From Moniliophthora roreri (taxonomy: Eukaryota; Basidiomycota; Agaricomycetes; Agaricales; Marasmiaceae), in the NCBI GenBank assembly GCA_001466705.2, contig LATX02000182.1, positions 1-64,000 of the forward strand: a stretch of DNA of 64,000 nucleotides, given 5' to 3'. Position numbers and translations under genes: made by a program. The notes beneath the pieces are model-generated. The model was given only the letters and a program-made list of their open reading frames with translations. It was not told where the DNA came from and did no database searches. Below, piece by piece: positions 32,143 to 44,721 of the stretch. The stretch's first letter is position 1, and each line of letters opens with the position of its first letter.

Positions 32143-32743
32143 AATACTAAATTTTCAGTAGCAAAAGATATAAAATTCTCAAATTCTGAGAATTAATAGA
32201 TAATACAATACATTGGAATAATTTCCATACTGAGAAAACATTAAATTTTCTCTGGTTGAAAATGCTCAGAAAATCCTGATAAGATAAGATAAAAATACCA
32301 TATTTTCTATTGTGGGGAAAGTCAGAGAAAACACTAGGAAAACACTAGGAAAATGGTAGGAAAATCATGTGAAAACACTATATTTTAAAGCAGTTCTTAG
32401 ATAGTTTTCATATAGTTTTCCTTTTGTATTTAACATGTTTCCTTTGATATAGAATTCAAAATCTTATATTTGTTTTTTAAATTTTTTCTCACTATTTTAT
32501 AAGGCAGAAAATTTAGTATATTTGTAATTAGAAAATTAAAGGATAATTCTATGATTTCATTATTATAAAATAATCAAAAAACACAGACTCTTCTGGAAAT
32601 TAAAATCCAGAGTATGCTTGCTGTTTTCAATATGTAATGATAACTTGAAACTAATAGAATTTTCTGAGTGTTGTCTGGAAGCAAATATATAGCAGTATTC
32701 TGAGTGTATTTCCTTTGTATTAATAGCCATAAAAAGAACACCT
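32143..32743. mobile_element. MITE copy 2 (left end lost at contig join)
   Basis: Nearly identical to 31537-32103 with small indels, right terminal repeat AAAAGAACACCT at 32732-32743. Begins exactly at the N, so it may be an overlapping contig end. Confidence 0.6.
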
Positions 32744-32795
32744 TGTACATAGTGATATCTTAATATTGTGGGTTTGAACCCCACTCTGGATGAAT
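32744..32795 (+). repeat. 3' half of tRNA-like module 2
   Basis: Perfect T-arm GTGGG-TTTGAAC-CCCAC (32768-32784), then CTGGATG (32786-32792), which pairs at 6 of 7 positions with CACCCAG at 31336. Together the halves form a tRNA-like unit if the MITE is removed. Confidence 0.65.
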
Positions 32796-32902
32796 ACCTA
32801 GTGATAAAGCTTATAATTTTGGATGAAATAGATAAGGTCTATAGACCTAATACCTGTAATTTAAAGATGAAAGGATACATAGAAAAGAAGTGTGATCAGA
32901 TA

Positions 32903-32992
32903 TAGAATGAAGCTTGGAATAGCACAATGGATATGTCAGCATGACATAGCAAAGAGATGGTGCAAAGGCACTGGGTTCAAATCCTAGACAGG
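32903..32992 (+). repeat. tRNA-like module 3
   Basis: A-box-like TAGCACAATGG (near 32918) and T-arm CTGGG-TTCAAAT-CCTAG (32971-32987, one wobble pair). Third such unit within 1.9 kb. The remaining sequence to 33360 has no recognised gene. Confidence 0.55.
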
Positions 32993-33362
32993 CACATGCC
33001 AAAGTTGAATCAAAATGGCTTTTGTCATCAGAACTGAAGACATAGACATAAAAAGTCAAGTGGAAATCAGAAAGACTGTCAGTAGCTATATGCACCTTTT
33101 TGAAGATCCAAAGAAGACTTAAATGAGATATCTGGACATTTCTTGGTATATACTGGACATCAGCAACACTATTAGGCAATATACAATGCTGTGTTTAAGA
33201 TAAGTCCATAACGAAAGGCTATATAAATGAAGAGAACATTGTAAAGACATAGAGTGCATAGAGGAAGGAAGTCTACTGAATTGACCCTAGAACATCTCAT
33301 GCATATGATAAGCATAAGCTTGGTGGTAATGGCAAGTGATAGGGATGAAAAGCAAGAGCACT

Positions 33363-34682
33363 TCATTCAGCCACCTGAGAAGCAGTGTTAGAAGGCCTAG
33401 CCAAAGTCTCTTGAGGGTTGGGAATAACCTCTGCATTAGCCATTGGCTTGTCAGCCAACTCCAGCTTGGAAAGCCAGATTCAACTGGCTTCTTTGAATTG
33501 TTTACAAGTGAGCTCATACTAGGAGGTGAAAAATTGAATATTGTGTTTGAGGGTAGACATCTCATGATGAAGGAAGTTGGAGACTGACAACAGGTCATCA
33601 GTCAACATCTTCTCTAAGTCTATTAATAGAACTAGAGCAGTATGTTTGATGATGGAGTCAGCACCAGTAACCTGAAGGTTGGATTCCTCTTAGAAAGGAC
33701 AATTATCACCAAATAAAGAATATATAAATACATAAGGACATACCAGGGGACTCTTCATGCAAGTCAGCAATGGGGTGCTCCAGACAAGGACATTTGGAAC
33801 TCTTGCTGAGCTCAGCATGAATGGAAGAGGACTAACAAAAAGAAATGAATATCATAATTAAGAACATAGAAAAGAAAGGATGTACTGTGGTAAGATGGTC
33901 CTTCTTTTCCTTGGGCTATATTAGAGAAACTGAATATGATAACAAGGCAGCAAAGGGGCATAGATGAACCATCTTCTTCTCTTTGGTGAAATGAAGGGAC
34001 TTAACAGCTTCAGTTGTTGCAGGCTTCAGAGCATGCATGGAAGCATTGAGGCCTTTCTGAGCATCAGCCATCTTAGAAAAGAATATGATGAAAGATGAAC
34101 AAATGGGAAAGCATCTTATAGAGTCACCTCAGTGTCTTCAGATGGAACTGTAAGGACGACAACTTCATCATCATCAGAGCTGTTGTTGACAACTTTGCTA
34201 CTCTTCTTGCTCCCTAACAAGAGACTTAGAAAGGAAATATTTGCATAAGAAGGGGATGAATACATACTGTGGCTACCATGAGCTTTATCAGCAGCCTGAA
34301 CAGTGTCCATCTCAACCAAGAAATGAGTAATGGCACTCAACTGGAAAGGCTTCTTGATGCCAGGAAGCTTGATAAGTTCCTTGATAAGATTGAGAGCCTT
34401 GCTGTACAGATTGTAGGCCTTGTCTGAGTGGGCAACATGCCTAAAGTTTAGTGGTTTGCACTTGGAACACTATCTATGAGCCTTTTACAGGACAATGAAT
34501 TAGCAGAAAGACATATGTACCAACTGTTCACACATCTGAGTTGCAGCAGCCTGCCTGATACAAAGCAGAGGTTTAGCAGCACTCTCTTTGCAATGGTCAT
34601 AGATAGTGTGTGTGTTAGTAAGCCACACTGGATGGTCAGCCCATTCTCCTGAAGCATTGGCAATGTTTGAGGAAGAAGACAT
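33363..34682 (-). pseudogene. Decayed multi-exon gene of unknown function
   Basis: Start ATG at 34682 (MSSSSNIANASGEWADHP), with TATAAAAT about 75 bp upstream. At least six exons can be chained through GT-AG introns of about 40-70 nt (one starts GTATGTATTC and ends TTGTTAG near 34207-34272; another starts GTATGTCC and ends TTTCTAAG near 33690-33745). Recognisable pieces: CSKCKPLNFRHVAHSDKAYN, a Ser/Asp-rich acidic stretch (NNSSDDDEVVV), then DSIIKHTALVLLIDLEKML and KLELADKPMANAEVIPNP. Two stops in the last exon (TAG 33519-33521, TGA 33480-33482) replace probable Gln and Arg codons. No domain recognised; could be a gene of another transposon. Confidence 0.5.
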
Positions 34683-35499
34683 GATTAGGCCAGTCAAGAC
34701 AGCAGATCAGAGAGAGAAAGAAGTAGTGAGGCTGGAGAATGCAGAAGAAGCATGTCGCATTTTATACCACAGCAATGGACACTTACATATGCCAATACCC
34801 TACTTCCAATGAAATGGTGTAGTACCACCTATTTGAAATAGGGATGTCTAGGAAAAGTCTTTGGAAGAGATCAGATAAGAAAATTGTAATGAGGCAATGC
34901 TCTGAACAAGTAATATCCCTGTAACTAAATAAAATAACTGATCAACAAGGATGTTGACATTTTTTAGTTGAGAGGAGAGAGACACTTATGGTCAACTCAG
35001 TGGCAGCACATTTTGCAGCATCTGGCACAGCACATGTTCAGATGCTCATAGATAGGATCAGAAATAGTACATGTGTGCCTAAATAAGGAAAAGAAATTCC
35101 TAATTAGGAGCACAGATCAAAAGAAACATAAAGCACAAGACAGAAGTTCATAATGTGCTAACCAAAGCACATTGAACACTCACAAAGATCACACATGATA
35201 AGGTAAAAGTCCAACCTAAGGGAGGACATGGATATGCATTTGAGATTTCGAAGTCCAGAGGATAAAGGCAAAGTATAAGAAAATATATACAAAGGAGATA
35301 GTTCTACATGAGCACTTGTGTAGCAACATATCTATCTAAGTATATAATGGCAGCATGAAAGTTTGGCAGGATATGAATAACAAAAGAATAAATTGGCAGC
35401 CTTGCCAAAAGGACTGCCTGGTCAAGAAACTACTCCTATAGGAATAAGAAGTTAGACATGATAGAAAAAGAAAAAGAGACATACTGAAGAAAGGCTCCA

Positions 35500-35817
35500 A
35501 AGGTCAGATGATTGGTCAATCACATCCTTCAGAAGGCTGGAGACAGGGCCAAATGATATGGGAGTAAGTGATTCTCTTGTGGACAGGGAAGGGAAGGATC
35601 AACTCACAATGGCAGACTTATTGATGGTAATGTTGACATCTGAAGCACCAATGGTAGACCTGCTGAATTCAGCAGCAGCAGCATCAGGAATTGTCATAGA
35701 CACCATGGTGTCCTTGTTGCTGATCTCCCACTCCAAACTCTTCTTGCCAGTAATGTCGAGATCAGTGCCCTTGATGAAGATGTGGAAAGAACCGTTGACT
35801 GAGCCAGTGATATGCAT
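35500..35817 (-). CDS. Exons of an unrecognised gene
   Basis: ATG at 35817 opens a 72-codon frame (MHITGSVNGSFHIFIKGTDL, MVSMTIPDAAAAEF) that runs into a GTGAGT donor (about 35608). A 71-nt intron ends GTCTCCAG, followed by LLKDVIDQSSDLWSLSS and another GTATGT donor. Further exons up to 34690 cannot be chained. It may be upstream of, and part of, the gene at 33363-34682. The rest of 34690-35500 shows nothing else. Confidence 0.35.
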
Positions 35818-37021
35818 AACTTTTACCTTTTATTTCACACACAAATAGAGAATATTTTGCACTTTTATGGTTGAAAATGAAATATACAAGGGAATTGAGG
35901 ACTAGTGTGAGCCCTGAGCAGCTAGTCAAAGCAAGTAGTAGAGAAAGATACAAAATATTAGCAGAGTAATGGTTGACAGTAGGCCACACAAGAGTACCTG
36001 ACCACTGCTAGTATGAAAATAAACAGCAAATCTGAACACAGAGGAGCATCCCAAAAACTGTAGGGAACCACACCACATAATACTTCTCTATTGAAAGCAT
36101 ACCAAAGGGAATATTTTCACTTTTAACAATATTTTCAATCCACACCCCTCTTAAAGGGAGAATAAAGGCCTTCAATGATACACAGATGAGAATATTATCA
36201 AGAAACAGATATGAAACAGAGACTGACAAATTATTGGCAAGGGATACTTGAGATACCGAATATCAAATTAGAGGAATGAAATAGATGATCAGCTACTGGA
36301 AGAGTGCCTGTATCATGGAAAAATGGAAGACAAAGCTGTATGACGAGAAACCAGCATGGCTGAGCTTATGCATACACTTTAAACATAGAGATGGAAGCAT
36401 ATTACACGTCCATAGAGCAGATGATAGTAGACAGAGAAGGAAGGAACTGTGTGGAGCAGCATGGAAGTATAATATTTTCAAACGGAGTCAGAAGGAGAGC
36501 TGTTTGATAGAGAAAATTGCAAACAGTTAGTGTCAGAAGACTGCACAATTGTTATAGAAAAAGAATAAAAGAGTTTATGGCTACAAAGCCTGACTACAAT
36601 TGGACACTGTGACAGAGAAATTACCAAACACAGCTCAGTTTATATAATATTTATCACCCGACTCAGTTTTATTTGTATTTGTGACAGATATATTAGATTA
36701 TTTATATTGTAGGGTATATAAGGGGACATGTTTTGTAGGTGGAAAGCAGGAGAGATACTGCCCACTGATTACCAGAGTGTATGACATTGTTGTTCAGGTA
36801 GAAGAGCTACTGGCAATCAGTATTTTTTCAACCACTTCAGGCTCTAGCTTATTTAGTTGTGCAAGAGGCACAGGCTAGTTGAGACCTGAGATTGTAACCC
36901 AAACCAGAGATATAAATAAAAGCTAGGAAGAGCTTAGTTTTTAATGCAAGAGGTGTGTTTTCTGATAAGAGAAACATTGTATCAGTCTACTAAGAGGGTA
37001 GCTGATGTACATCAGTATAGT
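35806..37021 (+). repeat. Dispersed repeat R4, copy 1
   Basis: About 90 percent similar by eye to 37958-39170. The right part (from TGTGACAGAG at about 36608) has a TATA-like GTATATAAGG (about 36715) and AATAAAAGC (about 36915), so it may be an LTR of yet another element. Ends at the N at 37022. No coding sequence. Confidence 0.5.
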
Positions 37022-37022
37022 N

Positions 37023-37957
37023 CTCTAGAGTCACTCAGGACCAATCTCCAGGGCCTGAAGTGAGGAAGCAAAACTGGAATGGCACATGCAATTATACACC
37101 AAACAAACTCATCATGTATTCACAATCAGAGGGGGGCAGAGTTACTTGAGTGTATATAAATATCTAGCTGGCCTTATATATGGTCCATGGAATATATCTA
37201 CAGAAAATTAGAAATAATGTCTGATGATTCAGGAAATAATGAACAAGTGACAGAGATGCTAAAAGAGGGAATATTCAGATGTCACAGAGTCTGGCCACTA
37301 GAGTATCCAACTGTATCTGCATGGGTATCTACTTCTCCAGATGGTCTGAACTCTATAATTTTTATTTTCTCTTTTCTAATTCGGGTATCTATGAGTGGAT
37401 GGGTGTATCTGTCCTGTTTCCATACAGCATTTCTCTTCCTAGCATCCACACTTTGGCAGAGAACTAGATGCCAAAGATTCCAAGGTTGGAACACACTGTT
37501 ACTGTTCCTATCTCCTTCAACTACACATGCCTGGTCTTATCTAGGACTTCTTATGCATTAAAGATTTATGTTCTGTTTTGTTGTATAGGTCTGTAGGTAA
37601 TGGCAGTCCTTTGAAAGTGGTTTCCTTCCTTCTGAGGTTGTTTTGTAACCTAGTTATGTTATTTCATATGTCTTCACTGCCTCTGAACTCTTTATTAAGA
37701 GATTGTCTGCTTTGACTTTGATCTGTATATTGACTTTGGAGGACAACCACTTTTTGATTGTTCCTGTTCTAAGTTGTTTTGTTTTGATGTCTTGTCTAAG
37801 TACCTCTGTACTGTTTGACTGCATGTTGCACTTTGCAGATATTATAGAAAGTTAAAATAAAAATAAGATCCCATTGATAGCACTTTTGAGAGCTTGGTTA
37901 ACTAGCCAATGCATTCATTGGGCCATAGTTAGGTTCTCTACAGGTTTCAGAAGTGAT
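37023..37957 (-). repeat. X-family LTR, U3-like part, inverted copy
   Basis: Reverse complement of about 6530-7440. It joins R4 at about 37958. The 124-codon frame at 37187-37561 is a shadow in non-coding LTR sequence. Confidence 0.6.
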
Positions 37958-40067
37958 CCACTGATATGCATAACTTTTACCTTTTGTTTCACATGCAAAT
38001 AGAGAATATTTTGCACTTTTATGGTTGAAAATGAAATATATAAGGGAATTGAGGACTAGTGTGAGCCCTGAGCAGCTAGTCAAAGTGAGTAGTAGAGAAG
38101 GATACAAAATATTAGCAGAGTAATAGTTGATGGTAGGCCATACAAGGGTACCCGACCACTGCTAGTATGAAAATAAACAGTGAATCTGAACACAGAGGAG
38201 CATCCTGAAACCTGTAGGGAACCATATAATACTTCTCTATTGAAAGCATACTAAAGGGAATATTTTCACTTTTAACAATATTTTCAATTCATACCCAGCT
38301 TGAAGGAAGAATAAAAGCCTTCAATGATACACATACAAGAATATTATCAAGAAACAGATATGAAACAGAGGATGACAAATTATTAGCAAGGGATACTCGA
38401 GATACCAAATATCAAATTAGAGGAATGAAATAGATGATCGGCTACTGGAAGGGTACCTGTATCATGGAAAAACAGAAGACAAAGCTGTATAATGAGAAAC
38501 TAGCATAGCTGAGCTTACACATACACTTTAAACATAGAGATGGAAGCATATTACACATCCATAGAGCAGATGATAGTAGATGGAGAAGGAAGGAACTGTG
38601 TGGAGTGGCATGAAAGTATAATATTTTCAAACAGAGTCAGAAGGAGAGCTGTTTGATAGAAAAAATTGCAAACAGTTAGTATCAGAAGACTGCACAATCG
38701 TTATAGAAAAAGAATGAAAGAGTTTATAGCTATGAAGCCTAACTACAATTGGACACTGTGACAGAGAAATTACTAAACACAGCTCAGTTTATATAATATT
38801 TATCACCCCGACTCAGTTTTATTTGTATTTGTAACAGATATATTAGATTATTTATGTTGTAGGGTATATAAGGAGACATGTTTTATAGGTGGAAAGCAGG
38901 AGAGATACTGCCCACTGATTACCAGAGTGTATGATGTTGTTGTTCAGATAGAAGAGCTACCAGCAATCAGTATTTTTCAACCACTTTGGGCCCTAGCTTA
39001 TTTAGTTGTGCAAGAGGTGCAGGCTAGTTGAGACCTGAAATTGTAACCCAAACTAGAGATATAAATAAAAGCTAGGAAGAGCTTAGCTTTTAATGTAAGA
39101 GGTGTGTTTTCTGATAAGAGAAACATTGTATCAGTCTACTAAGAGGGTAGCTTACATACATCAGTATAGTCTGGTATTTTGACGTGAATCAGAGAGGGTT
39201 TCAGGCCTAGCAGTGTCTAGAAGATTTGTCCTCTTGAGAATCATTGCAGAACATAGCTAAGAGAGCTATATTCAGGTACAAGAGGTATCTTTGTTCTCAC
39301 TTAGAAGAAGTTTAATCTTTGGGCAGTTTCTGGTTGAAATCTATACTAGTATTTGCTTTTGAAGTGATTAATAAAACCACAAAACTGATAAATATTATAC
39401 AAAACGAACACCCATTCTTAATCTGAGAAGTTGTTTTGAAGGCAATCATCTCTGAACTACTGAGCGAGACATTGAGAATTATTCTTGATGTTGCAGTAAC
39501 AGTAAACCATGCCAAACCAACCCGCAAAACAAAACTGAGAATCAAGAACTTATATATACCTTTTTCAGGGGTATTTTGGCACTACAGGCCTCGTGTTTTC
39601 ATAGTAGAGGCATAGGTTTTTGAGCATCTTCACTGCTTTGGATCTGATACATAGATAGGTCAGAAAATACAGCTTAGACACCTCTGTATAGCATATCATA
39701 TAGCTCTTCATACTTTCCAATGCACTATAGCTTCTTTAAGGCAATGACTAGCAGACTGGGCTCACTCTAGTCCTTATTACCCATTATCTTGTGTCATATT
39801 AAAGTGTTCTGATTCAAAAGTAGTGTAAAATGAATAAAATTGGGTCTTTTCTAGATTTGCCATATTATTGTAAGTGCCATTAACTTATAGTTTCATGCCA
39901 TCAAGCATATATAGGTTTTGACTTACTCAGGCTCATATCAGTCCTTCTATTTACATGTTTAATATCATTTCAACTGTTCAAATATGTCTAATTGATGTTC
40001 ATATATGTAGAATTTTAAAGGTTTATAAATTTGGTGTATTAGAAGTACCACTCTAAACTGTTACCAA
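37958..40067 (+). repeat. R4 copy 2 with downstream extension
   Basis: LTR-like part at about 38757-39170, then about 900 bp without a recognised gene. An inverted fragment of the X U3 repeat lies at about 39650-39790. From 38204 on it is identical to the segment after the N at 40570. Confidence 0.5.
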
Positions 40068-40569
40068 CCATGTTTGACAGATTAGATATCCCATCAGTAG
40101 AAGAACAGCTAGCAGAGATTAAACAATTACAAGAAGTAGCATTGATGATAGAGATAGCAAGAAAAAGGATAATAGAAAGGGAAGGAAGGGTTCTAGACTG
40201 ATTTAAAGAAGGACAGAAGGTCTGGCTAGAGGGAAAGAACTTATTCTTTAGCTATCCATTGGTGAAATTAGCACCCAAATGGAAAGGACCATTCAGAGTC
40301 AAGAAGGTCTTGGGACCAGTAACCTATCAAGTAGAACTCTCCCATCAGCAGAAAATTCACCCTATGTTCCATGCAGCCCTATGATTCCCATTTAAGGAAA
40401 ACAATATCCACAGACCCACTTTCTTGAAACCTTCTCCTGACCTTGTGGAAGGGCATGAGGAGTTCAAAGTAGAAGTGATCATCAGTTACAAGCCAAAGAA
40501 GAACCCCAAGAAATTCCTCATGTCATGGAAGAGATATGACTCATCTCGTAACAGATAGTTAGACAAGAA
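40068..40569 (+). pseudogene. pol: Gypsy integrase C-terminus/chromodomain fragment (element E), copy 1
   Basis: RLDIPSVEEQLAEIKQLQ, FKEGQKVWLEGKNL, KLAPKWKGPFRVKKVLGP, IHPMFHAAL, HEEFKVEVIISYKPKK. Homologous to A 3840-4330 but more diverged, with stops at about 40199, 40382 and 40557. Ends at the N. Confidence 0.8.
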
Positions 40570-40570
40570 N

Positions 40571-42428
40571 CCTGAAACCTGTAGGGAACCATATAATACT
40601 TCTCTATTGAAAGCATACTAAAGGGAATATTTTCACTTTTAACAATATTTTCAATTCATACCCAGCTTGAAGGAAGAATAAAAGCCTTCAATGATACACA
40701 TACAAGAATATTATCAAGAAACAGATATGAAACAGAGGATGACAAATTATTAGCAAGGGATACTCGAGATACCAAATATCAAATTAGAGGAATGAAATAG
40801 ATGATCGGCTACTGGAAGGGTACCTGTATCATGGAAAAACAGAAGACAAAGCTGTATAATGAGAAACTAGCATAGCTGAGCTTACACATACACTTTAAAC
40901 ATAGAGATGGAAGCATATTACACATCCATAGAGCAGATGATAGTAGATGGAGAAGGAAGGAACTGTGTGGAGTGGCATGAAAGTATAATATTTTCAAACA
41001 GAGTCAGAAGGAGAGCTGTTTGATAGAAAAAATTGCAAACAGTTAGTATCAGAAGACTGCACAATCGTTATAGAAAAAGAATGAAAGAGTTTATAGCTAT
41101 GAAGCCTAACTACAATTGGACACTGTGACAGAGAAATTACTAAACACAGCTCAGTTTATATAATATTTATCACCCCGACTCAGTTTTATTTGTATTTGTA
41201 ACAGATATATTAGATTATTTATGTTGTAGGGTATATAAGGAGACATGTTTTATAGGTGGAAAGCAGGAGAGATACTGCCCACTGATTACCAGAGTGTATG
41301 ATGTTGTTGTTCAGATAGAAGAGCTACCAGCAATCAGTATTTTTCAACCACTTTGGGCCCTAGCTTATTTAGTTGTGCAAGAGGTGCAGGCTAGTTGAGA
41401 CCTGAAATTGTAACCCAAACTAGAGATATAAATAAAAGCTAGGAAGAGCTTAGCTTTTAATGTAAGAGGTGTGTTTTCTGATAAGAGAAACATTGTATCA
41501 GTCTACTAAGAGGGTAGCTTACATACATCAGTATAGTCTGGTATTTTGACGTGAATCAGAGAGGGTTTCAGGCCTAGCAGTGTCTAGAAGATTTGTCCTC
41601 TTGAGAATCATTGCAGAACATAGCTAAGAGAGCTATATTCAGGTACAAGAGGTATCTTTGTTCTCACTTAGAAGAAGTTTAATCTTTGGGCAGTTTCTGG
41701 TTGAAATCTATACTAGTATTTGCTTTTGAAGTGATTAATAAAACCACAAAACTGATAAATATTATACAAAACGAACACCCATTCTTAATCTGAGAAGTTG
41801 TTTTGAAGGCAATCATCTCTGAACTACTGAGCGAGACATTGAGAATTATTCTTGATGTTGCAGTAACAGTAAACCATGCCAAACCAACCCGCAAAACAAA
41901 ACTGAGAATCAAGAACTTATATATACCTTTTTCAGGGGTATTTTGGCACTACAGGCCTCGTGTTTTCATAGTAGAGGCATAGGTTTTTGAGCATCTTCAC
42001 TGCTTTGGATCTGATACATAGATAGGTCAGAAAATACAGCTTAGACACCTCTGTATAGCATATCATATAGCTCTTCATACTTTCCAATGCACTATAGCTT
42101 CTTTAAGGCAATGACTAGCAGACTGGGCTCACTCTAGTCCTTATTACCCATTATCTTGTGTCATATTAAAGTGTTCTGATTCAAAAGTAGTGTAAAATGA
42201 ATAAAATTGGGTCTTTTCTAGATTTGCCATATTATTGTAAGTGCCATTAACTTATAGTTTCATGCCATCAAGCATATATAGGTTTTGACTTACTCAGGCT
42301 CATATCAGTCCTTCTATTTACATGTTTAATATCATTTCAACTGTTCAAATATGTCTAATTGATGTTCATATATGTAGAATTTTAAAGGTTTATAAATTTG
42401 GTGTATTAGAAGTACCACTCTAAACTGT
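40571..42428 (+). repeat. Exact duplicate of 38204-40067 after a contig join
   Basis: Sequence from CCTGAAACCTGTAGGG onward repeats the left flank without visible differences. Two identical minus-strand ORFs (40809-40997 and 41679-41912) are copies of 38442-38630 and 39312-39545. Probable assembly redundancy. Confidence 0.7.
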
Positions 42429-42947
42429 TACCAACCATGTTTGACAGATTAGATATCCCATCAGTAGAAGAACAGCTAGCAGAGATTAAACAATTACAAG
42501 AAGTAGCATTGATGATAGAGATAGCAAGAAAAAGGATAATAGAAAGGGAAGGAAGGGTTCTAGACTGATTTAAAGAAGGACAGAAGGTCTGGCTAGAGGG
42601 AAAGAACTTATTCTTTAGCTATCCATTGGTGAAATTAGCACCCAAATGGAAAGGACCATTCAGAGTCAAGAAGGTCTTGGGACCAGTAACCTATCAAGTA
42701 GAACTCTCCCATCAGCAGAAAATTCACCCTATGTTCCATGCAGCCCTATGATTCCCATTTAAGGAAAACAATATCCACAGACCCACTTTCTTGAAACCTT
42801 CTCCTGACCTTGTGGAAGGGCATGAGGAGTTCAAAGTAGAAGTGATCATCAGTTACAAGCCAAAGAAGAACCCCAAGAAATTCCTCATGTCATGGAAGAG
42901 ATATGACTCATCTCGTAACAGATAGTTAGACAAGAAAGAATTTGTAG
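42429..42947 (+). pseudogene. pol: Gypsy integrase C-terminus/chromodomain fragment (element E), copy 2
   Basis: Same as 40068-40569 and continuing to DKKEFVVLQQL. This is the copy that is contiguous with ORF3 and the LTR of element E. The interval 42948-43490 holds no recognised gene. Confidence 0.8.
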
Positions 42948-43491
42948 TGCTGCAACAACTCTAACTACAGTAGGTAATACCCTCTGCACTCAAGTTGGAA
43001 AGAAGATAAGAAAGAGGGTGATCCAGCATAGACTCTAGGTTAATACAATATTGAACTCAACAGACATGAAGTCAATGCCTAGCCCAAATGGCCAAGTTAG
43101 TATAACTACTGAGAGGTATGTACAATGAACACTTGCCTAGCCCAAATGACCAAGAGGTCAAAATGGGGAACTAGGCTACAAAGGTTGGGTATAAATACAA
43201 TGAATCTGTCTCAGCAAGAATTACTGATGGAAATGGAAGAATGATCTGGAAGGAAACTCAGGTGGAATGGAACATTCTATGGAAGAGTGGCTGTGATGAT
43301 ATAAATAAGGTAAGTAATAAGATAGATGGATGAATGATAAAAGATAAGATAGTGGAACTTAGAAGAAAAGAGAAAGGAAAAAGCTATGCCTTATTACAGA
43401 ATTGAAACATGTGATGGAGCTTTACCTCAACTATAAAATCAAGAATAGATTGAAGTAGAGATTTCATCACATCCCCACTCAAATCAGAAAC

Positions 43492-44676
43492 ATGCCTTCT
43501 GAGACTGCCTCCACTCACCCATCCAGTCCTACTCTGACAGTTCTCAACAACACTCTGCCCTTCAAGCTCACTCACCAGGAACTCTTCAGACCAATGCTCT
43601 ATAAAGTCCTATGGCTCACCAACAGAGAACAGCATGATAATCAACTCCATGAGGGAGCCTTCAGGAACCCCCACCTCACAGCAGAAATCAAGAGACTCCT
43701 ACTCCTCTGCTAACATAAGCTTGCTCTCTTGAACTTCCTCTTCCAGATCAATACTCAGGTCACAGCTCTGGCCTATAATGTTATGGCAGGAGGAACAGAA
43801 GCCGGTATACAGCTTATGGAACTCATTATGGTACTGTTGTCGCTACACTCTCCTAATGTAGAAATTAGATTTCCTATGGGTTCTTACAACCCTTCTCCAG
43901 ATCCCAGTCCTATCTCCCCCAAACTTATTGCAGCCTGCACCAAATGAAACTGACTCGAACAACAATGAAATGAAGCCATCATTGTGGCCTTTGACTTCTA
44001 CTCAGAACAGGCTCTCTCTATTTATTCTTCTCCAAAAGCAGGCTTTACAATGGAAGACCCTTAGTAAGAAACCACTTCCAATGGTAGAGATTTGCTCATC
44101 TACTCTGAGTCTGAGCCCAATGAACCAAAGTTTAAGCCTGAGCCCATTAAGACTCCCATCAAACCCATTTATCCACCTACTATTGACCTCTCTACCCTGT
44201 ACAGACCTCAACTAGTTCAGATGCAAGATCCAATTCAAGTTGGGACAGTCAAGTTAGTCTGGGACATCAAAACAGACAATAAAGAGAACTCCAGCAATAA
44301 ACCCTCAAGATGTCTATCAGAATCACCAATGCCAGCTTCAAAGACATTGTCCAACAAGGATTTTCTATCTCTCTCTGCTCTATGTGCAGAAGTGAACACC
44401 ATCTTGCCTGCAACTGCCTCTTGTACACTTGCAAAATTTGTAGAATGAGTGCACCTGAACATATCACTCAAAATTACTAGATGCAGCAAAGGTCTCAATA
44501 GATTGTGCAGTGACACTATCCCAAAATTGAACTGGCTGTTGAGGAGGATTATCAGTACAGTGACATTAACTATAAACTATACAGAGATGGAGAGCAGTGA
44601 TGATGAAATCTTAGTGCCAAATTATATAGATCCACAGGTGGACACCAATCTTTTTGATAGCACCACCCCACACTAA
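43492..44676 (+). pseudogene. Post-pol ORF3 of element E
   Basis: ATG at 43492 (MPSETASTHPSSPT). N-terminal block (FKLTHQELFRPMLYKVLWL, NREQHDNQLHEGAF) is a distant relative of A and C ORF3. A Pro/acid linker (YSESEPNEPKFKPEPIK, PPTIDLSTLYRPQ) matches frame b of A (YPDPTPDPDVK, PLTAIDLRNLQTPE). A zinc-knuckle segment CSMCRSEHHLACNC followed by C-x2-C starts at 44376 in a frame shifted by an indel; the final Cys is Tyr. TAG at 43711 and other stops. The conservation of the Cys/His pattern across three diverged elements is the main support for the zinc frame. Confidence 0.6.
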
Positions 44677-44721
44677 TAGTAGAATATTAAGACTGGAATC
44701 TCAAATCTAGTTGAAGGGTAA

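Noticed and set aside
37187..37561. 124-codon plus-strand ORF as a membrane protein
   Set aside because: It reads antisense through an X LTR fragment; the homologous LTR copies do not keep the frame.
40809..41912. Second copies of the small ORFs at 38442 and 39312 as paralogues
   Set aside because: They are identical because the sequence on both sides of the N at 40570 is the same; most likely assembly redundancy.
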